A model generated the notes under the pieces. It had not been told where the DNA came from, ran no database searches, and worked only from the letters and a program-made list of their open reading frames with translations. A program made the position numbers and the translations under genes. 64,000 bases of DNA from positions 1,630,501 to 1,694,500 of the forward strand of contig DAJPGA010000001.1 in NCBI GenBank assembly GCA_025992895.1. Reading direction: 5' to 3'. The stretch's first letter is position 1. Every line of letters begins with the position of its first letter. Positions 50,552 to 58,495 of the stretch are shown piece after piece. Origin of the DNA: Veillonellaceae bacterium (GTDB lineage Bacteria > Bacillota > Negativicutes > Veillonellales > Dialisteraceae).

Positions 50552-51409
50552 TTATTTCTTATCTGCGTTTTCTACTGCTTTCTTGCTGTATTCTTCTGTC
50601 CACTTCTTGAAGTTTCCGTTGTCCGTGTTTTCTTTAATTACCTGATTGACAACAGCAGCTACATCTTCACTTCCCTTCGGAAGAGCTGCTGCAGAATTCT
50701 TGACTGCATTCGGGAATTTAATATCAGAGAACATGAGATCATTGTTGAAAATGACATACTGTTCGCCGACGATGCCTTCTACAACCAGTGCATCGACTTT
50801 GCCCTGCTTCAGTTCAAGAACAACTTCCGGAACATGTGCGAGACATACAATATTAGCATCCTTAATCTGGTCTTTGGCAAGAGCTTCCTGAGTCGTGGAT
50901 TTCTGTACGCCGATGGTCTTGCCGTAGAGGTCTTCTACCTTCTTGAACTTATCAGCATCAGCCTTGCGGATGATTACCTTCTGTTCTGTCGGAAGATAGT
51001 TGTCAGAGAAATCCATGGATTTCTTACGTTCATCTGTCGGGTTGATGCCTGCGATAGCCATATCAACCTTACCGCCTGTCAGGGAAGAAAGAAGAGCCTG
51101 GAAATTCATGTCCTGCACTTCAAGCTTGACGCCCAGCTTGTCAGCAATCTTCTGTGCCAATTCCATATCAATTCCGATGACCTTCTTTTCACCGGCACTT
51201 GTGTCCACGAATTCATAGGGAGGATAACCGGAAGCTGTTCCCACAACGAGCTTGCCGCTGCTCTTGATCTTATGCATAAGCGGGCTTTCAGCCTGAGCCG
51301 GCTTGCTTGCTGCCTTATTATCGCTTCCGCCGCAGCCTGTGATAGCAAAAGCTGCTACAGCTGCTGCTCCGAGCATTGCCAATTTCATTGCATTTATCTT
51401 TTTCATCAT
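50552..51409 (-). CDS. Amino-acid ABC transporter substrate-binding lipoprotein 1
   Basis: A family 3 periplasmic-type binding protein of about 285 residues. The signal peptide ends in the lipobox AITGCGG, so it is a lipoprotein. The mature part has the family pattern GKLVVGTASGYPPYEFVD, VIGIDMELAQKIADKLGV, LLSSLTGGKVDMAIAGI, DFSDNYLPTEQKV and IGVQKSTTQEALA. Such proteins bind polar amino acids. The start is ATG 51409, with AGAGG upstream; a longer reading would place 29 residues before the signal peptide. No permease or ATPase is adjacent. Confidence 0.9.
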   Translation of the reverse strand: MMKKINAMKLAMLGAAAVAAFAITGCGGSDNKAASKPAQAESPLMHKIKSSGKLVVGTASGYPPYEFVDTSAGEKKVIGIDMELAQKIADKLGVKLEVQDMNFQALLSSLTGGKVDMAIAGINPTDERKKSMDFSDNYLPTEQKVIIRKADADKFKKVEDLYGKTIGVQKSTTQEALAKDQIKDANIVCLAHVPEVVLELKQGKVDALVVEGIVGEQYVIFNNDLMFSDIKFPNAVKNSAAALPKGSEDVAAVVNQVIKENTDNGNFKKWTEEYSKKAVENADKK

Positions 51410-51467
51410 TTTAAGCACCTCTCTGATAATTCTGATCCCGAACCGGATACATCTTTGTGATGGATAG

Positions 51468-51496
51468 ATAGTAGCATAAATATACACGTATGTCAA
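51468..51496 (-). promoter_or_regulatory. Promoter of binding protein 1
   Basis: On the minus strand: -35 TTGACA (51491-51496), a 17-base spacer and -10 TACTAT (51468-51473). Confidence 0.75.
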
Positions 51497-51506
51497 TAAT
51501 TATTCG
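51493..51506. promoter_or_regulatory. ARG-box-like site over the -35 of binding protein 1
   Basis: TCAATAATTATTCG matches 12 of 14 positions of the known ArgR box TGAATWWWWATTCA and overlaps the -35. Such AT-rich matches can arise by chance. Confidence 0.3.
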
Positions 51507-51589
51507 TATAAATAATGAAATTTTCTTGCTTTTTATGCATTTACTTGCACAATAATGAATAAACCATTACGATCCCTTACAAATGAAAA

Positions 51590-51615
51590 AGAGGAATGCT
51601 CTTTGGCATTCCTCT
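51590..51615 (-). terminator. Terminator after the second binding protein gene
   Basis: A perfect 10-bp stem AGAGGAATGC / GCATTCCTCT, followed on the minus strand by TTTTTCATTT. Confidence 0.88.
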
Positions 51616-51630
51616 CTCAGGCATAGCTTA

Positions 51631-52470
51631 TTATTTCTTGGCTTTTTCCACTGCGATTTTACTGTATTCATCAACCCATTTATCAAACTGTCCGGATTCT
51701 GTATCCTGTTTGATAATGCCGTTAATGACTTTCAATACATCATCGCTTCCCTTTGGCAGTGCAACAGCAGAGACTTTCTTAGCTCCCTGGAACTGTACAT
51801 CCGCCAAAGCGAGGTCATCATTGAATACAAGGTACTGCTTGGCAACGACGCCTTCCACGACAATTCCGTCAAGTTTGCCATTCTTCAGCTGCAGGATAGC
51901 ATCCGGAACACTGGAAAGTCCGATGACGTTTGCCCCTTTGATTGACTGGGCCGTCGTTTCCTGTGTCGTAGATTTCTCTGCGCCGATTGTCTTGCCGCTC
52001 AGATCAGCCATGTCCTTGTAAAGATGTTCGTTCTTTTTAAGAACCAGAAGCTTCTGTTCCGTTGGCAGATAAATATCAGAGAATGCCATCGCCTTTTCTC
52101 TTTCCGGCGTCGGGTTGACGCCTCCGACTGCAATATCTACCTTGCCGGAAGTCACTGAAGAAAGAAGCGCAGAGAATCCCATATCCTGTACTTCCATCTG
52201 AACACCGAGTTTGTCAGCGATCTGCTTGCACAATTCAATATCCAGTCCAATGACCTTCTTGTCAGGGGAATCAGCATCTACAAAAACGTAAGGCGGATAT
52301 CCCGAAGAAGTGCCGACAATTAATTTGCCTCTCTGCTTAATTGTCTGCATCAGTTTGCTTTCCTGTGTACTAGATGCGCCAGAAGGTTTGGAATTATCTC
52401 CACAGCCGGCGATTGCCAGCGAACCTAAAATTGCCGCACCGATCAATGTCAGCTTTAAAGATTTTCTCAT
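51631..52470 (-). CDS. Amino-acid ABC transporter substrate-binding lipoprotein 2
   Basis: A paralogue of its two neighbours, 279 residues. The signal peptide ends in a good lipobox (SLAIAGCGD). The mature part has GKLIVGTSSGYPPYVFVD, VIGLDIELCKQIADKLGV, LLSSVTSGKVDIAVGGVNPTPERE and IGAEKSTTQETTAQS. GGAGGG lies eight bases before ATG. Upstream is an 11-bp inverted repeat. No transporter partners are adjacent. Confidence 0.9.
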   Translation of the reverse strand: MRKSLKLTLIGAAILGSLAIAGCGDNSKPSGASSTQESKLMQTIKQRGKLIVGTSSGYPPYVFVDADSPDKKVIGLDIELCKQIADKLGVQMEVQDMGFSALLSSVTSGKVDIAVGGVNPTPEREKAMAFSDIYLPTEQKLLVLKKNEHLYKDMADLSGKTIGAEKSTTQETTAQSIKGANVIGLSSVPDAILQLKNGKLDGIVVEGVVAKQYLVFNDDLALADVQFQGAKKVSAVALPKGSDDVLKVINGIIKQDTESGQFDKWVDEYSKIAVEKAKK

Positions 52471-52520
52471 GTATACATCCCTCCATTCCTATGTGCATAT
52501 TACCATTTTCCGCCTATATT

Positions 52521-52558
52521 GTATAGATATGAAATAAAGGGTTCATGCATATCTATAC
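52521..52558. repeat. 11-bp perfect inverted repeat upstream of binding protein 2
   Basis: GTATAGATATG (52521-52531) and CATATCTATAC (52548-52558) are exact complements across 16 bases, about 50-90 bases upstream of the start. Candidate operator. Confidence 0.45.
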
Positions 52559-52621
52559 TTTTATGCAGTATTCTGCTCTCCTTAAATATGAATAAATATT
52601 ATATCCACAATTATATCCACA

Positions 52622-53467
52622 TTATTTCTTGGCATTCTCAACCGCTTTCTTTGTCATTTCATCAACCCATTTATCTATATTTCCATTGGCTTTGTTCTCA
52701 GCAATGACCTCATTAATCACTTTGATAACATCAGCGCTTTTCTTCGGCACGGCAACGGCAGCACCGCCGCTGTAATTGCTGAAGTAGATGTCTGTTGCCG
52801 AAAGATCACTATTCGTCAGAAGATACTGGCCTCCAACGATATTCTGCACAGGTACCGCATCCACTTTCCCCGTCTTCAGCTCAAGAAGTGCATCTGCAAC
52901 CTTGGGAAGTGCCACGATCTGCGCATTCTTGATCTGCTCATTAGCAAGCTTTTCCTGAATCGTAGATTTCTGTACACCGATACGTTTTCCGTCAAAATCA
53001 CTCAGCGTCTTATACTTCCCTGCATCCTCTTTTCTGACAAGAAGTGTCTGTTTCCCTTCAAGATAACTGTCAGAAAAATCTACGGTCTTTTTACGTTCTT
53101 CAGTCGGATTGATCGCAGAGACAGCAATATCCACTTTTCCCGTGGTCAGAGAGGACAAAAGCGACTGGAATGTCATATCCTGTATTTCCAATTTGACTCC
53201 CAGTTTCTTTGCAACGGCTTCAGCCAGTTTGATATCTATCCCGTCAATCTTTTTGCCATCTGATGCTGAAGTATCTAAAAACTCATAAGGAGGAAATCCG
53301 GATGCTGTACCTACAGTCAGTTTCCCGCTTGATTTGATCTTCTGCATCAAAGCACTCTCATTGTTTTTTGGTGATGAACTGCCAGAAGAACTACCTCCGC
53401 ATCCTCCTCCCATAAGCATGCCCGCAATGACTGCAGCGGTCAGAATTGTCTTTGTAATTTTTTTCAT
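52622..53467 (-). CDS. Amino-acid ABC transporter substrate-binding protein 3 (probable lipoprotein)
   Basis: The third paralogue, 281 residues, with GKLTVGTASGFPPYEFLD, IDGIDIKLAEAVAKKLGV, LLSSLTTGKVDIAVSAINPTEERK and IGVQKSTIQEKLANEQ. The signal peptide ends GMLMGGGCGG. Glycine stands at the usual Leu position (-3), so the lipobox is weak, although a Gly/Ser-rich tether follows. GAGGAG lies six bases before ATG. Nearest to copy 1 by eye in IGVQKST and GTASG. No transporter partner is nearby. Confidence 0.88.
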   Translation of the reverse strand: MKKITKTILTAAVIAGMLMGGGCGGSSSGSSSPKNNESALMQKIKSSGKLTVGTASGFPPYEFLDTSASDGKKIDGIDIKLAEAVAKKLGVKLEIQDMTFQSLLSSLTTGKVDIAVSAINPTEERKKTVDFSDSYLEGKQTLLVRKEDAGKYKTLSDFDGKRIGVQKSTIQEKLANEQIKNAQIVALPKVADALLELKTGKVDAVPVQNIVGGQYLLTNSDLSATDIYFSNYSGGAAVAVPKKSADVIKVINEVIAENKANGNIDKWVDEMTKKAVENAKK

Positions 53468-53520
53468 AATGATCTCCTCTTTTCCGTATCTAAATGGGTC
53501 TTTGATTAATTATCCTTATA

Positions 53521-53549
53521 AATATACGCTTTTGTGGAATAAAATGCAA
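53521..53549 (-). promoter_or_regulatory. Promoter of binding protein 3
   Basis: On the minus strand: -35 TTGCAT (53544-53549), a 17-base spacer and -10 TATATT (53521-53526). Confidence 0.6.
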
Positions 53550-53603
53550 TGTAATGCATAAATTATTTTCAGATTCCCCATGTCCCCCTTTCGTGATAAA
53601 TAC

Positions 53604-53645
53604 AAAAAGCAGGACCTTCGTCTTACCAGGAAGGTCCTGCTTTTT
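53604..53645 (-). terminator. Terminator after manB
   Basis: A perfect 16-bp stem (53604-53619 / 53630-53645) with T runs on both outer ends. Confidence 0.92.
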
Positions 53646-53663
53646 ATATATCGTCACGCCGAA

Positions 53664-55031
53664 TCAGTTAAGAGACTTGACTAATTCAATGACTTCATTT
53701 TCTTTTTCTTTAAGGAGTTCTTTGTCCCCACGGGTTTCCATGTTGAATCTGATCAAAGGTTCCGTATTGGACGGGCGGAGATTGAATCTCCAGTTTTTGA
53801 AATCAACTCCGATGCCATCGATCTTGTCAATTCTTTCAGCATCAGGTGTATATTTCTTTTCAATTGCTTCCAGGATAGCATTCACATGGTTGGCAGGAAG
53901 ATTGATTTCGCCGCTGCATGGGAATTCAGCTTCCATTTCAGCAACAAGTTCTCCTAAACCTTTCCCCTTTTCACTCATGATCTGAGCAACAATCAGCCAG
54001 GGAATCATGCCGGAATCGCAATAGGAGAATTCACGGAAGAAGTGATGAGCACTGTTTTCTGCGCCATAAATTCCCTTCACTTTGCGCATGGTCTCCTTCA
54101 TAAAGGCATGTCCGCCCTTGGATTCAACAGCTTTTCCGCCAAGTTCATTACAGATTTTCTGCGTACACCAGAAGACGCGGGGATCATGGACAATGGTTTC
54201 TCCTTTATGGAGCTGAAGGAAGTATTCAGCCAGAAGACCTACCATGTAGTAGCCTTCGACAAATTTTCCGTTTTCATCAATGAAGAAGCAGCGGTCAAAA
54301 TCTCCATCCCATGCAATTCCAAGGTCTGCCTTTTCTTTCAGTACGGTATCGACCAGTTTCTTGCGGCATTCTTCAAGCATCGGGTTAGGCACCCCGTTAG
54401 GGAAAAGTCCGTCCGGCTGCATGTCAATATAGCTGAATTTGAACGGGAGATATTTTTCAAGAGGTGCAAATGCAACATTGGCACAGCCGTTTCCTGCATC
54501 AACGACAATATGAAGCGGCTTCATTTTCTTCATATCAACAAATGTCAGGATATGCTTTACATAATCGTCGATGATTTCTTTCTTATAAACGGTTCCCTTT
54601 TTCTCAGACTCTTTAAAGTCTCCTGAAAAAGCAAGTTCTTCAATGTCCTTAAGGCCTGTATCCTCGCTGACAGGAATGCCTTCCTGTCTCACGATTTTTA
54701 TTCCATTATAGTTGGAAGGATTATGGCTGGCGGTGATCATGAATCCGCCATCCATCTTATAGAAGAATGTACCGAAGTACATCATTTCTGTTCCGCAGAG
54801 GCCGATGTTATAGACATCAGCGCCGCCGTCAGTCAATCCGCGGCTTGCAGCTTCGCAGATCTTCTGGGAGCTCGGGCGCACGTCATAACCAATGCACATG
54901 GTTTTTGGATGATACAGATCTGCATAGGCGCGTCCTACTCTGTAAGCAAGTTCTTCGTTCACTTCATCCGGCACAATGCCGCGGATATCATATGCTTTAA
55001 ATCCTGCATGAGAAAGATTCAGTTTATCCAT
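53664..55031 (-). CDS. manB: Phosphomannomutase/phosphoglucomutase
   Basis: Moves phosphate between C1 and C6 of mannose or glucose phosphates, feeding nucleotide sugars for LPS and other glycans. The 455-residue protein has FKAYDIRGIVPDE, the phosphoserine loop MITASHNPSNYNG, the metal loop DGDFDRCF, and the sugar and phosphate loops ENSAHHFF and RPSNTEPLIR. The ATG overlaps the yerC stop by one base (TAATG). The order yerC-manB suggests one operon. Specificity for mannose or glucose is not certain. Confidence 0.92.
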   Translation of the reverse strand: MDKLNLSHAGFKAYDIRGIVPDEVNEELAYRVGRAYADLYHPKTMCIGYDVRPSSQKICEAASRGLTDGGADVYNIGLCGTEMMYFGTFFYKMDGGFMITASHNPSNYNGIKIVRQEGIPVSEDTGLKDIEELAFSGDFKESEKKGTVYKKEIIDDYVKHILTFVDMKKMKPLHIVVDAGNGCANVAFAPLEKYLPFKFSYIDMQPDGLFPNGVPNPMLEECRKKLVDTVLKEKADLGIAWDGDFDRCFFIDENGKFVEGYYMVGLLAEYFLQLHKGETIVHDPRVFWCTQKICNELGGKAVESKGGHAFMKETMRKVKGIYGAENSAHHFFREFSYCDSGMIPWLIVAQIMSEKGKGLGELVAEMEAEFPCSGEINLPANHVNAILEAIEKKYTPDAERIDKIDGIGVDFKNWRFNLRPSNTEPLIRFNMETRGDKELLKEKENEVIELVKSLN

Positions 55032-55342
55032 TATTTCTTGTTTCCCCCTAATTCATTCAATCTTGAAAGTACAGTCAGATATCCGTCAGCCCCGTACTTA
55101 AGGCATCTTTTGACTCTTGAGATTGTTGCAGTACTTGCCCCTGTCTCCTTCTCGATCTGATCATACTTTTCCCCAGCCTCAAGCATCCTTGCTACTTCCA
55201 GGCGCTGTGACATGTCCCGGATTTCGTTGATCGTGCAAAGATCCTCAAAAAATTCATAACATTCATCCCTGGTTTTAAGCTGAAGGATGCCGTCAAATAA
55301 ATTATCAGTCAGTTTATTAACCAATCTTTGATTTACGCTCAT
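55031..55342 (-). CDS. TrpR-like protein YerC/YecD
   Basis: A 103-residue all-helical DNA-binding protein of the TrpR/YerC family: CTINEIRDMSQRLEVARML, then the helix-turn-helix KYDQIEKETGASTATISRVKRCL. Relatives are small Firmicute regulators of unknown effector. It is cotranslated with manB. Confidence 0.88.
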   Translation of the reverse strand: MSVNQRLVNKLTDNLFDGILQLKTRDECYEFFEDLCTINEIRDMSQRLEVARMLEAGEKYDQIEKETGASTATISRVKRCLKYGADGYLTVLSRLNELGGNKK

Positions 55343-55538
55343 CTATCTTTCATCCTCCTTCCCCATGCGCCCTTAGGCCATGGGTACATTCTTTTATGCT
55401 TTAATATATTATAACATTTGATATTATACAGCGTAAAGAATAGATGATTTAAATTATACTGTTAAAAACTTTTTGGCCTTCCTTTTCTTTTATGCCGAAA
55501 AGCTTTATTTACCGTGTATCTTATTTTAATAAATACTA
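55343..55538. other. Non-coding region between yerC and the met promoter
   Basis: AT-rich, with a TTTAAATTATA-type stretch. It should hold the yerC promoter. I see no gene or structured RNA before the met promoter. Confidence 0.4.
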
Positions 55539-55567
55539 TTGACAAGGAAATCCATACAGAGTACTAT
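55539..55567 (+). promoter_or_regulatory. Promoter of the S-box metNIQ transcript
   Basis: Perfect -35 TTGACA (55539-55544), a 17-base spacer and -10 TACTAT (55562-55567). Confidence 0.75.
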
Positions 55568-55623
55568 AAACACAATCGATTAAAGTCAAACTAGTTTACC
55601 ATCTAGTTAATTTAATAATCTTA

Positions 55624-55757
55624 TTCATCATGAGTGACGGAGGGACTGGCCCATTGAAGTCACGGCAACCATTCTTAATGAAACGGTGCCAATTCCAGCG
55701 AGTAAAATCTCGAAAGATGATGTCACAAACTTTCATCTTTCGATGAAAGTTTTTTTA
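55624..55757 (+). promoter_or_regulatory. SAM-I (S-box) riboswitch with terminator, controlling metNIQ
   Basis: The core GGAGGGACTGGCCCATTGAA (55639-55658), followed by CACGGCAACC and GGTGCCAATTCC, is the S-box consensus. P1 is CATCAT (55626-55631) with ATGATG (55717-55722). An intrinsic terminator forms from 55727-55737 and 55742-55752, followed by T residues. GAAAGATGA (55712-55720) can pair with TCATCTTTC (55733-55741) as antiterminator; this overlaps the P1 3' strand. When SAM binds, P1 forms and the terminator is favoured, so methionine uptake is shut off when SAM is high. Confidence 0.95.
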
Positions 55758-55777
55758 ATTTCAGGGAGGAGACCCCC

Positions 55778-56818
55778 ATGATTGAACTGAAACATATAAC
55801 TAAAGTATATGACAATAATTACAGGGCGCTCGACGATATCAACCTTACCATTAAAGATGGCGAAATTTTCGGGATCATAGGACAGTCAGGTGCCGGAAAG
55901 TCTACACTCGTCCGCTGCATCAATATGCTTGAACCTCCGTCTTCCGGAGAGGTCATCATCAACGGGAAGGATATGACCAAGCTCAGCAGTTCCGAGTTGC
56001 GCAAAGAACGCAAAAACATCGGAATGATTTTCCAGCATTTCAACCTTCTCTCCAACAGAACCGTTGCCCAGAATGTTGCTTTCCCGCTTGAACTAGCCAA
56101 TGTGCCGAAAGCGGAGCAGAAAAAAAGGATTGATGACATCCTTGAGCTTGTAGGACTTACCAGTTACAAGGACAAGTATCCGTCCCAGCTTTCCGGCGGA
56201 CAGAAGCAGAGAGTCGGCATTGCAAGAGCCGTCGTATCCAACCCGTCTGTACTGCTTTCGGATGAAGCGACAAGTGCGCTCGATCCTGAAACCGTAAAAT
56301 CCATCCTCGAGCTTCTGAAAGACATCAATAAGAAGCTGAATATCACAATCATCATGATTGCCCATCAGATGGAAGTCATCAAGGAAATTTGTGAACGCGT
56401 CGCAGTCATCGAACACGGAAAAATCATTGAACAGGGTTCGACTGTCGATCTCTTCACGAATCCCCAGACTGAAACACTGAAGAAATTTATCGGAACCGTC
56501 ATGTCCACAGAAGTTCCGGAACAGTTGTCCCATATGAATATCCATAAAGACAAGGAAAAGGAAGACGATCAGACAATCATCAGCCTTTCCTTCCGCGGGG
56601 ACGTCACAAACGAGCCGATCATTGCAAATCTGATCCGCAAGTACAACCTGGATGTCAGCATCCTTTATGGGTCGATTGATTATATTCAGGACGTATCCTT
56701 CGGACGTCTGATCATCATGATCGACGGCCATGAAGATGACATGATCAATGCATTAAGCCATTTGAAATCATTACCAATCACAAGCGAGGTGTTAGGCTAT
56801 GTCTCCAGTAATCACTAA
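55778..56818 (+). CDS. metN: Methionine ABC transporter ATP-binding protein
   Basis: MetN powers methionine uptake. The 346-residue protein has Walker A GQSGAGKST, the signature LSGGQKQRVGIARA, Walker B VLLSDEATSALD and the H-loop IMIAHQ. It also has the C-terminal NIL-type regulatory domain (about 265-346) that gives methionine feedback inhibition. GGAGGAG lies six bases before ATG. First gene after the S-box. Confidence 0.96.
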   Translation: MIELKHITKVYDNNYRALDDINLTIKDGEIFGIIGQSGAGKSTLVRCINMLEPPSSGEVIINGKDMTKLSSSELRKERKNIGMIFQHFNLLSNRTVAQNVAFPLELANVPKAEQKKRIDDILELVGLTSYKDKYPSQLSGGQKQRVGIARAVVSNPSVLLSDEATSALDPETVKSILELLKDINKKLNITIIMIAHQMEVIKEICERVAVIEHGKIIEQGSTVDLFTNPQTETLKKFIGTVMSTEVPEQLSHMNIHKDKEKEDDQTIISLSFRGDVTNEPIIANLIRKYNLDVSILYGSIDYIQDVSFGRLIIMIDGHEDDMINALSHLKSLPITSEVLGYVSSNH

Positions 56819-57452
56819 TTTGCTTTTCAAAAGTCTGGCGGAAACATTGTACATGCTTTCCGTTTCAGCCATTATCGCAGCCATTATAGGAATACCGCTT
56901 GGCATCCTGCTCGTAGTCACAGAGAAGAACGGAATTCTCGCCTGCCCGGTACTCAATAAGCCGCTGGCATTTGCCATCAATATGGTCCGTTCCATCCCAT
57001 TCATCATTTTGATGGTTGCCATCATTCCTTTTACAAGAATGGTAGCCGGTACCTCCATCGGTACTACAGCAGCTATTGTTCCTCTGACAATTGCCGCTAT
57101 TCCATATACAGCAAGAATGGTGGAAACTTCCATCCGTGAAATTCCCTTCGGCCTTATTGAAGCAGCTGAATCTATGGGAGCCTCCCCTTATCAGATCATA
57201 AAAAAGGTCTTGATTCCTGAAGCACTTCCATCGATTATAGAAAACATGACTGTTGTCATCGTATCCCTGATCGGTTCCTCTGCCATGGCAGGCACCATTG
57301 GCGGCGGCGGCCTCGGCGACCTTGCCATCCGCTACGGTTATCAGAGATTCCAGGCTGATGTCATGATTGCAACAATCATTGTATTGATCATCATCGTACA
57401 GCTTATCCAGTTCATCGGAAGCACCTGGTCAAGAAAGACTGACAAGCGTTAA
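56799..57452 (+). CDS. metI: Methionine ABC transporter permease
   Basis: MetI forms the inner-membrane channel with MetN. The 217-residue protein has about five membrane segments and the EAA loop LIEAAESMGASPYQIIKKVLIPEALP. It also has GSSAMAGTIGGGGLGDLAIRYGYQRF, typical of MetI. It overlaps metN by 20 bases. Confidence 0.96.
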   Translation: MSPVITNLLFKSLAETLYMLSVSAIIAAIIGIPLGILLVVTEKNGILACPVLNKPLAFAINMVRSIPFIILMVAIIPFTRMVAGTSIGTTAAIVPLTIAAIPYTARMVETSIREIPFGLIEAAESMGASPYQIIKKVLIPEALPSIIENMTVVIVSLIGSSAMAGTIGGGGLGDLAIRYGYQRFQADVMIATIIVLIIIVQLIQFIGSTWSRKTDKR

Positions 57453-57529
57453 TCACCGGAATGGTTGGAATTATCCATCAAATCCCATTTCCGGAATTAT
57501 AAATTCAAAAGAGAAAGGAAGTTTTGCTT

Positions 57530-58372
57530 ATGTTAAAGAAACTGATTATCACCGGCCTTTGCGCACTCTCCGCAGCAGCAGTCATCACCGGCTGCGGTTC
57601 TGACGCTAAGCCGGCAGCATCCTCTGCCCAGTCTGCTCCTGCAGAAAAGAAGGAAATTACGGTTGGCGCAACAGCCGGCCCGCACGCTGAGGTTGTTGAA
57701 GCAGCTGCCAAAGAAGCTGAAAAGAACGGCCTCAAGGTCAATGTAAAGGAATTCTCCGACTACATTACCCCGGATCAGGCGCTTGCTGATGGAGATCTTG
57801 ATCTCGTAGTTTACCAGCACGAACCATTCCTGAACAACTTCAATAAGCAACACAACACAAACCTCGTTCCGATTGGAAAAGCTATTCTGATGCGCATGGG
57901 TATTTACTCCAACAAGTACAAGGATGTCAAGGATATTCCTGACGGCGCTACCATTTCCATTCCTAATGACCCGACAAATGAAGGGCGCGGACTCCAGCTT
58001 CTTGAAAAAGCCGGCCTGATCAAGCTCAAGGAAGGCGTAGGCATGAAAGCTACTCCTGCAGACGTTACGGAAAACCCGAAGCATCTGAAATTCAATGAAC
58101 TGGAAGCCGCTCAGCTCCCAAGAAGCCTTGACGATGTTGCCGCTTCTGTCATTACAATGAACTATGTCATGAGCGCAGGCCTGTCTCCAAAGGATCAGGG
58201 CATCTTCCTTGAATCCAAGGACACCCCGCTTGCTGTCATGATTATTGCTGCCAGAGAAAAAGATAAAAATCAGCCTGCTTACAAGAAATTCGTACAGGCT
58301 TACCAGTCTGATGCAGTCAAGAAATTCATTGCAGAAAAATATAAAGGAACGATTGAACCTGCCTGGGATTAA
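57530..58372 (+). CDS. metQ: Methionine-binding lipoprotein MetQ
   Basis: MetQ delivers methionine to MetNI. The 280-residue lipoprotein has a signal peptide ending in VITGCGSD. The mature NlpA-family domain shows ITVGATAGPHAEVVEAA, VNVKEFSDYITPDQAL, DLVVYQHEPFL and ISIPNDPTNEGRGLQLLE. I prefer ATG 57530 over the TTG two codons earlier; AAAGGA lies about ten bases upstream. Confidence 0.95.
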   Translation: MLKKLIITGLCALSAAAVITGCGSDAKPAASSAQSAPAEKKEITVGATAGPHAEVVEAAAKEAEKNGLKVNVKEFSDYITPDQALADGDLDLVVYQHEPFLNNFNKQHNTNLVPIGKAILMRMGIYSNKYKDVKDIPDGATISIPNDPTNEGRGLQLLEKAGLIKLKEGVGMKATPADVTENPKHLKFNELEAAQLPRSLDDVAASVITMNYVMSAGLSPKDQGIFLESKDTPLAVMIIAAREKDKNQPAYKKFVQAYQSDAVKKFIAEKYKGTIEPAWD

Positions 58373-58384
58373 TGGGCTTACCTC

Positions 58385-58416
58385 AAAGGATGATGCGCCT
58401 GCATCATCCTTTTTTA
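58385..58416 (+). terminator. Terminator after metNIQ
   Basis: A perfect 12-bp stem AAAGGATGATGC / GCATCATCCTTT with loop GCCT, then TTTT. Confidence 0.92.
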
Positions 58417-58495
58417 TTGCAGGTCTCCTTTTGCTGTCTTTCACCTATTCATTCATGATATAGTTAATACGTAGACATTTTGCAAGGAGCTCCTT

